Assembly: GCF_019457615.1 (NCBI RefSeq)
Contig: NZ_CP080414.1
Location: 3,917,501 to 3,981,500 of the forward strand
DNA length: 64,000 nucleotides
Source of the DNA: Shewanella zhangzhouensis
GTDB taxonomy: Bacteria > Pseudomonadota > Gammaproteobacteria > Enterobacterales > Shewanellaceae
Direction: 5' to 3'
The translations under genes and the position numbers were made by a program. Of this stretch, positions 34,800 through 42,584 are shown in pieces. The first letter of the stretch is position 1. Each line of letters opens with the position of its first letter. The notes below the pieces were generated by a model. That model was not told the DNA's origin. It did not search any database and saw nothing but the letters and a program-made list of their open reading frames with translations.

Positions 34800-35570
34800 C
34801 TAACCACGGCGGCTGTACAAGGCAGCGAACGAGTCCTGCGCCTTTACCCCAGCCAGTACATCGCCAAGGGTCTGCTGCTGGTATTGATAGGCCGCATTAC
34901 CCATGCTGATACGCTTAACCCCAAACTGTGTCAGCCGGGCAAAATCCGGCAGTTCCGGCATACACATCAGATTCAGCGGTAGCGCGGTTCCGGCCACTAT
35001 TGCCGCAATATCCGCAGGCTCGGTCAGGCAAGGCACGAACAGGCCATCCGCTCCGGCCGATTGATACAGCGCCGCCCGGCTCAGAGTGTCGGTTTTGGCA
35101 TCCGTACACTGCAGCAGATAAGTGTCGGTGCGCACATTGATAAACAGCGATTTTCTATGGTCACCAAGGGCAGCACACAGCGCACGCAGCTCGGTGGCAA
35201 ACTGCGCCGCGCTCAGCAGTTGCCGCTCCCCAGCCATCACCCGGCTGTCTTCGATATTGATGCCACTGACACCCAGCTCCAACAACTGCACAATGTTATT
35301 TGCTATCTCTGCCGGACTGTTGCCATAGCCCGCTTCCAGGTCCACCGTCAGTGGCAAGCTGCTACTGGCACGGATCCTTTTGACCAAAAACAGCAGTTCA
35401 TCAAAACTCATCCCTTCGCCGTCCTCATAGCCAAGGCTTGCCGCCATCGCCGCGCTGGAGGTGCCAATGGCGCGATAACCCAGCTTCTGGGCCAGTTGCG
35501 CGCAGGCCGCATCCCACACATTACCAAGCAGCAATGGCTGCCTGGCTGCAGATAAATCGAAAAAGTTCAT
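34800..35570 (-). CDS. Isocitrate lyase/PEP mutase family enzyme
   Basis: 256 aa from ATG 35570 (GGAG 6 nt upstream). A TIM-barrel with LLLGNVWDAACAQLAQKLGYRAIGTSS, LTVDLEAGYGNSP, GVSGINIEDS and NVRTDTYLLQ, the Mg-binding and active-loop regions of the PEP mutase/isocitrate lyase superfamily (carboxyvinyl-phosphonate phosphorylmutase-like). Members cleave C-C or P-C bonds; this short class is often annotated as oxaloacetate decarboxylase-like. The exact reaction is unknown. No phosphonate genes are adjacent. Confidence 0.85.
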   Translation of the reverse strand: MNFFDLSAARQPLLLGNVWDAACAQLAQKLGYRAIGTSSAAMAASLGYEDGEGMSFDELLFLVKRIRASSSLPLTVDLEAGYGNSPAEIANNIVQLLELGVSGINIEDSRVMAGERQLLSAAQFATELRALCAALGDHRKSLFINVRTDTYLLQCTDAKTDTLSRAALYQSAGADGLFVPCLTEPADIAAIVAGTALPLNLMCMPELPDFARLTQFGVKRISMGNAAYQYQQQTLGDVLAGVKAQDSFAALYSRRG

Positions 35571-35749
35571 CGTTGGCTCCTTGATTGCCCCTGTTGAATG
35601 CAGGCCATCATTCATCAAAGGCCAACGCCGCACTGGCGGAAAACGGAAGCGAACCGAAAAGAGTGACGCTATGAAGAAAGGAAGAGCTGGGCGCGAAAGC
35701 TGAAGCCAGGGAAGCTTAAGCCGGGAAAACTGAAACCGGGGAGGCCAGC

Positions 35750-35778
35750 GGAAAGGCGCGGGCGAACCCGCCCTTTCC
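35750..35778 (-). terminator. GC-rich hairpin after the chemoreceptor gene
   Basis: The stem ggaaagg-gcggg/cccgccctttcc has one bulged base and a CGAA loop, 20 bp after the chemoreceptor stop. There is no T-tract on the minus strand. Confidence 0.45.
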
Positions 35779-35798
35779 TCAAGGTTTACGAAACTCGG

Positions 35799-36881
35799 TT
35801 AATGGCGCTGGCTCATTAACCTGTCGATGCAATGCACCACCTGCAGACTGGCGGCTTCCATGGCATCCAAATGATTCACCATGGCCTTGAGGTCGCCCTT
35901 GCGCCGGGCATCCAGTGCTGCAGCGCCCTGTTCGTGCACCCTGCGGTGCGGGGCGTCCAGCTCCCGGTAACCACTCACATGGGAATACAGCTCGGCCCCC
36001 TGCCCCTGGCTGTACCACTTACCCAGACGGCACTCTTTATGGTCGCTCACATGCTCGTGAAACGCCTGCCTTTCCAGCTTGCGGTAAATCTCAGATTTCC
36101 ACACGGCATGATCCAGCTTGGTGGTGTTCAAAAACGCCATCATCGCCGAGTGCTCAATCACCTTCTGCATTTGCTGACTTTGAGTCAAAACGTCTGCCAC
36201 CACGGTGGAAATCTGGGCAGAGGAGGTCGCTACATCAGCGGCACTGCTTTGATTGGCATCGATAATCTGCTTGATGTCCGCCGCCTGAGACACGATTTGC
36301 CTGACCAACATCTCGATTTGGCTGCTGGCGCTGTGGGCCTTGCTGGCCAGCTGACGAACCTCATCGGCCACCACAGCAAAACCACGTCCGGCTTCACCGG
36401 CACGGGCGGCTTCAATGGCGGCATTCAACGCCAACAAGTTAGTTTGCTCTGAAATCCCCTGAATGGCGGTAACAAACTGATTGATGGCCGAGGTCGTAGT
36501 GTCGAGGAGCTCCACCGCAGCGCGGCTGCGACCGGCCTCTTCATTGATGACTTCGGCGCGACTGCCCAGACTCTCGACGGCGCTGCGGGTTTGCGAAAAC
36601 AGGGCATCCACCTGACGCAGCGCATCCCGCTCATGCAACAATTCATCAGCGTTGCCGGCCAGGGCATCGCGCACAGTTTGCAGCATGTCGCCACCCTGAT
36701 TCTGACAGGCAATGACCTGAGAAAAGTTGTCCAGGTGTTCTCTCGAGAGCTGCTGCGCCGACTCAAAATCGGCAATAACCTGCTTGAGCTCTGCTATTTC
36801 AGCCTGATGGCGGCTGTCCTGCTCTTTAAGCTTTTGCCTCAACGAGGCGTTTTCTTCCTTCAACTGCCGCCCAAAAAACAT
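35799..36881 (-). CDS. Soluble chemoreceptor with C-terminal CZB zinc domain
   Basis: 360 aa if started at ATG 36881, which follows GGGGG; the frame is open 77 codons further but that part looks non-coding. There is no membrane helix. An N-terminal coiled coil is followed by the MCP signalling hairpin (ISEQTNLLALNAAIEAARAGEAGRGFAVVADEVR) and a CZB domain with the 3His/1Cys zinc ligands in LDHAVWK, KECRLGKWY and PHRRVHEQG. CZB domains sense zinc or hypochlorous acid via the cysteine. No chemotaxis genes are adjacent; a RegA-like box lies about 90 bp upstream. Confidence 0.88.
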   Translation of the reverse strand: MFFGRQLKEENASLRQKLKEQDSRHQAEIAELKQVIADFESAQQLSREHLDNFSQVIACQNQGGDMLQTVRDALAGNADELLHERDALRQVDALFSQTRSAVESLGSRAEVINEEAGRSRAAVELLDTTTSAINQFVTAIQGISEQTNLLALNAAIEAARAGEAGRGFAVVADEVRQLASKAHSASSQIEMLVRQIVSQAADIKQIIDANQSSAADVATSSAQISTVVADVLTQSQQMQKVIEHSAMMAFLNTTKLDHAVWKSEIYRKLERQAFHEHVSDHKECRLGKWYSQGQGAELYSHVSGYRELDAPHRRVHEQGAAALDARRKGDLKAMVNHLDAMEAASLQVVHCIDRLMSQRH

Positions 36882-36970
36882 AATGCCCCCAAAAATAAAC
36901 AATAAATAACAAACCGCTATTCCATTATCGGCAATCTGCCAGAGTTTTGCAGGTGCGCCAGGCAAATACT

Positions 36971-36985
36971 GCGACAGACTGTCGC
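36971..36985. promoter_or_regulatory. RegA/RegR-box-like inverted repeat
   Basis: gcgacagactgtcgc forms a 6-bp inverted repeat (7 bp with the flanking t/a). It fits every fixed base of the RegR box GNGRCRTTNNGNCGC except the central TT. It lies 90 bp upstream of the chemoreceptor start and near the regBA operon, so RegA is a plausible binder. Confidence 0.5.
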
Positions 36986-37205
36986 ACCTTTGAGGTTTCC
37001 CTTTGCACTCGGGGGTCACCACCATCAAGAATGCAAAGGGTACCGACACAGAAAACACACCCTGTGACGGTTCTGAATATCGCGCACGGGCTTCTGCCCG
37101 GCTTGGGTTCAAGCGTCAGGTGCTTTCTCATCATGGCCCTGACATCTTCGGCAGGCAAACTTGCCGTCAACGGAGATACAGCCAGACTTCCACTCTGATG
37201 AACCA

Positions 37206-37236
37206 CCCCGGGGAATGCCGCCCGGGGATTTTTTTA
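37206..37236 (+). terminator. Orphan plus-strand terminator
   Basis: A perfect 7-bp stem ccccggg/cccgggg with an 8-nt loop is followed by attttttta on the plus strand. Both flanking genes are on the minus strand, so no annotated transcript reaches it in this direction. Confidence 0.7.
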
Positions 37237-37299
37237 TGTTCCTTTAAATCCCATGGGTTTCGTTTCTGCGCAGCAACTCAGAAACCAAACCACCTTGCC

Positions 37300-37836
37300 T
37301 TATGCCGGCTTTTTGGCAAGCTTTCGCTGCAGGGTACGCCTGTGCATACCGAGCTGACGTGCCGTGGCTGACACATTGCCTTCGTTGGCAGACAACACCT
37401 GCTGTAAATGCTCCCATTCGAGCCGTCTTGGATTCATAGGTACTTCTTCCGGCTCGGCGTCATCGCCGGGCACAGCTTCGCCTGGCATTAAGGCTGCCAT
37501 CAGAGTGCGGGTGTCGGCGGGCTTGGCGAGATAATTATCGGCACCGGCCTTGACCGCCTCCACCGCAGTGGCAATGCTGGCAAAGCCGGTCAGCAGCACT
37601 ATGGTGGCCTGGGGCAAGCTGCCCCGCAGTGGCGGCAGCAGCTTGAGGCCGTTGCTGTCTTCAAGCTTCATGTCCAGCAACACATGGCTTGGATGCCACT
37701 GGCGGGCACACAGGAGTGCGTCCGTGGGCTCACTGACGTGACGACACTCAAAACCCTGGCGGCTCATACGGCGACTGAGCACGGCACCATAGGCCATATC
37801 ATCTTCAATAATCAGCAGTTTAGGCGTTGAAATCAT
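37300..37836 (-). CDS. regA: RegA/PrrA/ActR-type response regulator
   Basis: 178 aa, the family length. The receiver has E11-D13 and phospho-acceptor D55 in HVLLDMKLEDSNGL. A proline/acidic linker (EPEEVPMNPRRLEWEHL) precedes a Fis-type helix-turn-helix (NEGNVSATARQLGMHRRTLQRKLAKKPA), the arrangement of RegA/PrrA/ActR. It starts within the kinase stop (ATGA, 4-nt overlap). In alphaproteobacteria the pair controls respiration and redox balance; its Shewanella regulon is less known. Confidence 0.92.
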   Translation of the reverse strand: MISTPKLLIIEDDMAYGAVLSRRMSRQGFECRHVSEPTDALLCARQWHPSHVLLDMKLEDSNGLKLLPPLRGSLPQATIVLLTGFASIATAVEAVKAGADNYLAKPADTRTLMAALMPGEAVPGDDAEPEEVPMNPRRLEWEHLQQVLSANEGNVSATARQLGMHRRTLQRKLAKKPA

Positions 37837-39104
37837 GCGCTTTGCTCCAAAGGCAAGCGCACACTGGCAAGGCAGCCACCTTCGGGCAGGTTCCCCAAAT
37901 GCAACTCGCCGCCGAGACGCTCGAGGCTGGCATGGCTCAGCATCAGCGCCATCCCCAGCCCCTGCTCACTCAAAACGGGCCTGGCGCCAAGGGCCGTGAG
38001 TTTTTGAGCATCGATTCCGGGGCCGGCATCACGTATATCCAGGCGAATACAGGCCTCATTCACCAAACGGGCGCTGAGCCATACCCGCGCCTCGCCACCC
38101 TGTTTTTTGGAGGCCCTGGCGCCATTGTCCACCAGCGCCAACAAAGAAGGCAGCAAGCTCACATCCGTTGGCAGTCGTGCGGCGGCCACTTCGTCGCTGA
38201 GGCTGATATCCAGCACCACGTCCGGCATCAGCAGCAATACCTGCTGCTTGAGTAAGTGCACAAGCTGCCCGGCACTGACCACCGTCAGCTTGCGCTCACG
38301 AATGGCTTCGGTCGCCTCTCTGAGGCTATTGAGGCTTGTTTCACAGCGCGTCAGGGCGAGATCCATTTCCGATACCAGCTGGGGCTCAGTCTCTCCCTCG
38401 GCCACCTCATCCAACAATAATCTCAGGCTTGCCAGGGGCGTGGCGAGCTGATGGCTCATCTGCGCCGATGCAGTGCCCAGGGCAATCAGCTGTTCCTGCC
38501 GAAGCTGAGACTCACGCAGCGCCGCCAGCTCAGCGTCGGTTTGCCTGAGCCTTCTCGCTATCAGGGCCACACTGGTGGTGAGCACCAGAGCACTGAGTAA
38601 AAAGTTAAACCACATACCCACGTAATGAGAGGCCATACTGCCAGCCTCCATGTGGCCCCCATGCTCATGGTGACCCGCCTCCATGGCAGGCACGGCATAC
38701 AACATCAGGCTATAGGCAAGGGTCGTAATGGCTGCCAGGGTCCATGGCGCCCAGGAAGGCAGGGTCACGGCAGCAATGGCAATGGGCAGCAACAACAGGG
38801 ATATAAAGGCATTGGTGGCCCCACCACTGAAATACAGCCAGGAAATCCACAGCAGGGTGTCGATAAGGAGACTCAGAAAAAGCCCGGGGGCACTGAGCAC
38901 CAGGGCATGCCTTAGCTTGAGTGTCAGCCCCAGAAACAGCAGTTCGAGGCCAAAGATATACACGAGGGCGCCCTGCTGCAGCGAGAGCCCAAAGGCGTCG
39001 GCACCAAAAAAGGTCAGCACCAATTGCAATACCAACCCCAACGCCCTGAGGGTGATGAGCTGATTGGCGGCCAGCGGTGAATACACAGGTGAGCCCCGCA
39101 CCAT
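37833..39104 (-). CDS. regB: RegB/PrrB/ActS-type redox sensor kinase
   Basis: 423 aa from ATG 39104 (AAGGA 6 nt upstream). Six membrane helices; the quinone-binding motif GGxxNPF appears as GGATNAF (about 94-100). The H-box is SHQLATPLASL with H218, and a cysteine lies about 35 residues later (ALTRCETSL), where RegB carries its redox-active cysteine. The loop before the last helix is rich in His and Met (MEAGHHEHGGHMEAGSM), which may bind metal. It is followed by regA and lies 124 bp after the RND permease gene on the same strand. Confidence 0.9.
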   Translation of the reverse strand: MVRGSPVYSPLAANQLITLRALGLVLQLVLTFFGADAFGLSLQQGALVYIFGLELLFLGLTLKLRHALVLSAPGLFLSLLIDTLLWISWLYFSGGATNAFISLLLLPIAIAAVTLPSWAPWTLAAITTLAYSLMLYAVPAMEAGHHEHGGHMEAGSMASHYVGMWFNFLLSALVLTTSVALIARRLRQTDAELAALRESQLRQEQLIALGTASAQMSHQLATPLASLRLLLDEVAEGETEPQLVSEMDLALTRCETSLNSLREATEAIRERKLTVVSAGQLVHLLKQQVLLLMPDVVLDISLSDEVAAARLPTDVSLLPSLLALVDNGARASKKQGGEARVWLSARLVNEACIRLDIRDAGPGIDAQKLTALGARPVLSEQGLGMALMLSHASLERLGGELHLGNLPEGGCLASVRLPLEQSA

Positions 39105-39228
39105 AAGACATCCTTGCAAATACAAAAATCGCCAACAGTGTAACCAGTTTGGGCGGCGCTGACACTGCGCCAGAACAAATCTGACGCAGTGACTTTAACG
39201 TTGGCGATCCCGGCCCTGCGACCAGCGG

Positions 39229-42200
39229 TCAGCCCGGGTCTTCGAGTTCGCGCTCATCGCGCTGATACAGAGCCATATAAAGAGTCGGCAGCACCAGCAG
39301 CGTGAGGGCCGTCGAGCTGAACAGCCCGCCGATAATCACCACCGCCAGCGGTTTTTGAATTTCGCTGCCCACACCAGTTGAGAGCAAAATCGGAATCAGC
39401 CCCAGCGCCGAGGTCAGCGCCGTCATCAGCACAGGACGCAGACGCGCCGCCGTGCCTTCGTACACCGCCTGATACAGGCCTTCACCGCCTGCGCGGCGCT
39501 GATTGATGGAGTCCACCAGCACCACGCCATTGAGCACGGCCACGCCAAACAGAGTGATAAAACCGATGGAGCTGGGCACCGACAGATAGGTGCCGCTGAC
39601 GTAGAGCGCCACCACACCGCCAATCAGCGCCAGCGGCACGTTGGCCATGATGAGTCCCACTTGCTTGAGCGCGCCGAAGGAGAAGTACAGCAAGAGCGCA
39701 ATCAGACCTATGGACACAGGCACCACCAGCATCAGCCTGGCCTGGGCTCGCTGCTGGTTTTCGTACTGGCCACCCACGCTGACGGTATAGCCCGGCGGCA
39801 GCTGGGCCTCCGGCACCAGAGCGTAAATGTCTTTCACCACCGAGCCCATATCACGGCCGGACACGTTGGCCTGCACCACCACCCGGCGCTGCACATCGTC
39901 GCGGCGAATGTTGGGCGGCGCCATTTCCACCACCACATCGGCCACCTCACCCAGGCGCACCCGGGCGCCGTTGGCACCAACCAGCAAGAGATCCGCTATG
40001 GCATCGGCGCTGGCGCGGGTGTCGGCCTTAAGGCGCACATTGATGTCGTAGCGGGCATTGCCGTCAATCACCTGTCCGGCGGCGCTGCCGCCAATGCCGG
40101 TACTGACAAGGTTCATCACCTCATCCACGCTGATACCGTAGCGCGCCAGACGGGCGCGGTCGGGGCGCACCACCAGCTGAGCTTCACCGCTTACCTGCTC
40201 AAGCGACACATCCACGGCGCCGGGCACCTTGGAAACCAAATCCGAAAGCTGCTGACCCTTTTCGGCCAGCACATCCAAGTCCGGGCCAAACAGCTTGATG
40301 GCAAGCTGGGCTTTTACGCCGGATAACAGCTCATCCACCCGGGTGGCAATTGGCTGAGAGAAGGTAAACAGCAAGCCCGGGAACACCGACAGCTTTTCTT
40401 CCATCAGTCGCTGCAGCTCGGCGCGACTGGCGGCAGACTGCCACTCATCGATGGGCTTAAGGCCGATATAGATTTCGATATTGCTCACAGGCTCAGGGTC
40501 GCCGCCAAGCTCAGGGGCACCGATACGCGACAGCGCATAATCCACCTCGGGAAATTCCAGCAGCATGGCTTCAAGCTTGGGCGCTACCATCAGCGAGGTC
40601 TCCAGGCTTGCAGTGGGCGCCAGGGTTACCCTCAGGTTGATGGTGCCTTCCTCGAGCTCGGGCACAAACTCGGTGCCAAGCCGTGGCAACAGCGCCATGC
40701 TGAGACCAAACAGCACCAGCGCTGTGCCCCCCACGGTTTTGGGGCGCGCCATGACCGCGCTCAGCACCCGGCGATAGCCTTTATCGATTGGCGTAAGCAG
40801 CGGGCTTTGGCGCAGATGCACGCCGCGGCGAAACAGGTACACCGCCAGCGCAGGCACCACCACCAGCGCCACCATCAATGCCGACAGCATGGCCAGAATG
40901 ATGCTGACCGCCATCGGCTGGAACAGCTTGCCTTCCACCCCTTCGAGGGCAAACAGCGGCGCAAACACCACGATAATGATGAGGGTTGCAAAGAAAATCG
41001 GGCTGCATACTTCCCGCGCCGCCTGCAAAATCCGCATGGCAATACCGCCATAGCCGCCTTCACGGTGGGCATCCTCTTCACTGAGGCCTGGGTCGGTCGG
41101 CTGACCGTCATCAATCCGGCCTTCAGGCTGGGTGAGGTGGCGGAAAATGTTCTCCACCATCACCACAGAGCCATCCACCAACATACCAATGGCTACGGCA
41201 AGGCCGCCGAGGGACATGAGGTTGGCCGACATGCCAAAGTAAGACATCACCATCAGCGCAAGGGCAATGGAAACCGGAATCGACAAGAGCACCAGCGCTG
41301 TGGCGCGCACATTCACCAAAAACAGCGCCAGCACAGCCACAATAAACACGAAGGCCAGCAGCAGGGCGTCACGCACCGTGGTCACCGCCTTGGTGACCAG
41401 ATCCGACTGGTCGTAGAACACCTCGAAAGTCACCCCATCCGGCAACGCCTGCTGAATAAGAGCTGTGCGGCTGTTGATGTCATCGATGGTCGCCTTGGTG
41501 TTGGCGCCCATGCGCTTCAAAATTACCCCTGCCACCACTTCACCCAGCACCTGCGGGCTACCGGCTTCATCACGGCGGGTCATAGTCACGGCACCGACGC
41601 GGATTTCACTGCCAAAGGCAACCTTGGCCACATCCATAATCCGCACAGGCGTGCCCTGCCATTCGGCGAGCGGAATTTGCGCAATGGCATCAAGCCCGGC
41701 CTCACCGGCAGGCAAGAGGCCGTAGCCACGCACCACCAGCTGCTCCTGGCCCTTGGCCATAAACCAGCCTCCGGCGTTACGGTTATTGCCTTCCAGCGCC
41801 CTGGTCACATCGTCCAGTTTGAGGCCATAAGAGAGCAGCTTGGCCGGGTCGACCTGCACCTGATACTGGCGTACCTCACCACCGAACGAGAGCACATCGG
41901 TCACGCCGCCAACGGGCATCATGATGAGCTTCACCAGATAGTCGTTGAGGCTGCGAAGCTCGTCAGGCGCTATGCCGGACTCGGGCGCAGCCCGCAGAAT
42001 GTACTGGTATACCTGCCCAAGGCCCGAGGTGTTGGGGCCAATCTCCGGCACCCCCACACCGTCGGGAATAGTCTCCCTTGCTGCCTGCAGCTGCTCAAAC
42101 ACCTGCTGACGGGCAAAGTAGATGTCGGTGCCTTCTTCAAACACCACGGTCACAATGGACAGCCCGGTGCGCGACAAAGAGCGTACCTCGGTTACCGAAG

Positions 42201-42429
42201 GCAGGGCATACATGGCCGATTCCACCGGATAGCTGATGAGCTTTTCCACCTCTTCGGCGGCAAGCCCCTCGGCCGCGGTATTCACCTGCACCTGCACGTT
42301 GGTCACATCGGGAAAGGCATCCAGATTCAACCTCGGCAGCATCACGGCAGCGGCTGCCATGGCGGCTATCAAAAAGATGAGCACTATCAGACGGCTTCGC
42401 ACCGCCTGCTCTATGAGTTTCTGTAGCAT
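39229..42429 (-). CDS. Heavy-metal efflux RND permease (CusA/CzcA family)
   Basis: 1066 aa from ATG 42429 (GAGGG upstream). RND architecture: helix 1 (VRSRLIVLIFLIAAMAAAAVMLP), porter loops, and the central proton-relay helix AIGMLVDGSVVMVENIFRHL, with the aspartate of the HME subclass; a second duplicated half follows. Periplasmic metal or cation export driven by protons is expected. The metal cannot be assigned: motif details fit neither CusA (Cu/Ag) nor classic CzcA exactly. The adaptor gene precedes it; no TolC-type outer membrane gene is adjacent. Confidence 0.93.
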   Translation of the reverse strand: MLQKLIEQAVRSRLIVLIFLIAAMAAAAVMLPRLNLDAFPDVTNVQVQVNTAAEGLAAEEVEKLISYPVESAMYALPSVTEVRSLSRTGLSIVTVVFEEGTDIYFARQQVFEQLQAARETIPDGVGVPEIGPNTSGLGQVYQYILRAAPESGIAPDELRSLNDYLVKLIMMPVGGVTDVLSFGGEVRQYQVQVDPAKLLSYGLKLDDVTRALEGNNRNAGGWFMAKGQEQLVVRGYGLLPAGEAGLDAIAQIPLAEWQGTPVRIMDVAKVAFGSEIRVGAVTMTRRDEAGSPQVLGEVVAGVILKRMGANTKATIDDINSRTALIQQALPDGVTFEVFYDQSDLVTKAVTTVRDALLLAFVFIVAVLALFLVNVRATALVLLSIPVSIALALMVMSYFGMSANLMSLGGLAVAIGMLVDGSVVMVENIFRHLTQPEGRIDDGQPTDPGLSEEDAHREGGYGGIAMRILQAAREVCSPIFFATLIIIVVFAPLFALEGVEGKLFQPMAVSIILAMLSALMVALVVVPALAVYLFRRGVHLRQSPLLTPIDKGYRRVLSAVMARPKTVGGTALVLFGLSMALLPRLGTEFVPELEEGTINLRVTLAPTASLETSLMVAPKLEAMLLEFPEVDYALSRIGAPELGGDPEPVSNIEIYIGLKPIDEWQSAASRAELQRLMEEKLSVFPGLLFTFSQPIATRVDELLSGVKAQLAIKLFGPDLDVLAEKGQQLSDLVSKVPGAVDVSLEQVSGEAQLVVRPDRARLARYGISVDEVMNLVSTGIGGSAAGQVIDGNARYDINVRLKADTRASADAIADLLLVGANGARVRLGEVADVVVEMAPPNIRRDDVQRRVVVQANVSGRDMGSVVKDIYALVPEAQLPPGYTVSVGGQYENQQRAQARLMLVVPVSIGLIALLLYFSFGALKQVGLIMANVPLALIGGVVALYVSGTYLSVPSSIGFITLFGVAVLNGVVLVDSINQRRAGGEGLYQAVYEGTAARLRPVLMTALTSALGLIPILLSTGVGSEIQKPLAVVIIGGLFSSTALTLLVLPTLYMALYQRDERELEDPG

Positions 42430-42434
42430 GGCTT

Positions 42435-42584
42435 GCCCTCTTATCAGTGGTTGTGGCCGTTCGCAAAAAGCGAATCCAGACTTGGCCCAAACGCTGGAGA
42501 CATATCCGGTCCACCTGGGTTTAAACAAACCACTTTATTCATATATTTCAGCATCATCGCTCGCCCTCTTATCAGTGGTTGTGG
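42435..42584 (-). repeat. 22-bp direct repeat flanking the 37-aa ORF
   Basis: The 22-mer gccctcttatcagtggttgtgg occurs at 42435-42456 and again at 42563-42584, 128 bp apart. Read on the minus strand, each copy encodes the C-terminal His-Asn-His and stop of one gene and then the Shine-Dalgarno (AGAGGG) of the next. A tandem duplication or gene conversion would produce this. Confidence 0.85.
42444..42557 (-). CDS. 37-aa small protein between adaptor and permease
   Basis: Small ORF with two start codons (42557 and 42554) and AGAGGG 6 nt upstream. The product begins MMLKYMNKVVCLNPGGPD, has one cysteine, and ends SLFANGHNH, the same His-Asn-His end as the preceding adaptor protein. There is no membrane helix or signal peptide. 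It is spaced like a normal operon member: 14 bp after the adaptor stop and 14 bp before the permease ATG. It could be a metal-binding accessory peptide, a translational coupling device, or a duplication by-product. I know no family for it. Confidence 0.55.
   Translation of the reverse strand: MMLKYMNKVVCLNPGGPDMSPAFGPSLDSLFANGHNH

Larger units (their letters stand above)
36882..37299. other. Intergenic region between chemoreceptor and regA
   Basis: 418 bp with no ORF I can support. It contains a RegA-like inverted repeat (36971-36985) and a plus-strand intrinsic terminator (37206-37236) that serves no annotated gene. A small plus-strand RNA or a gene relic may lie between about 36,990 and 37,236. 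Confidence 0.5.

Noticed and set aside
36882..37112. Longer chemoreceptor N-terminus (77 extra residues)
   Set aside because: The extra part has no domain, contains the RegA-like inverted repeat region and has no Shine-Dalgarno, while ATG 36881 follows GGGGG.
37003..37371. 122-codon plus-strand frame between chemoreceptor and regA
   Set aside because: It runs through the orphan terminator and into the 3' end of regA in antisense, with no recognisable domain.
40807..42426. A 539-codon open frame on the plus strand opposite the RND permease
   Set aside because: It is antisense to a certain gene, is packed with His/Arg/Gln from reversed codons and shows no domain. The same holds for long antisense frames opposite otr (28294-29577), ubiB (53711-55288), psrA (23542-24861), the AGCS symporter (11866-12891) and the QEGLA gene (10214-11146).
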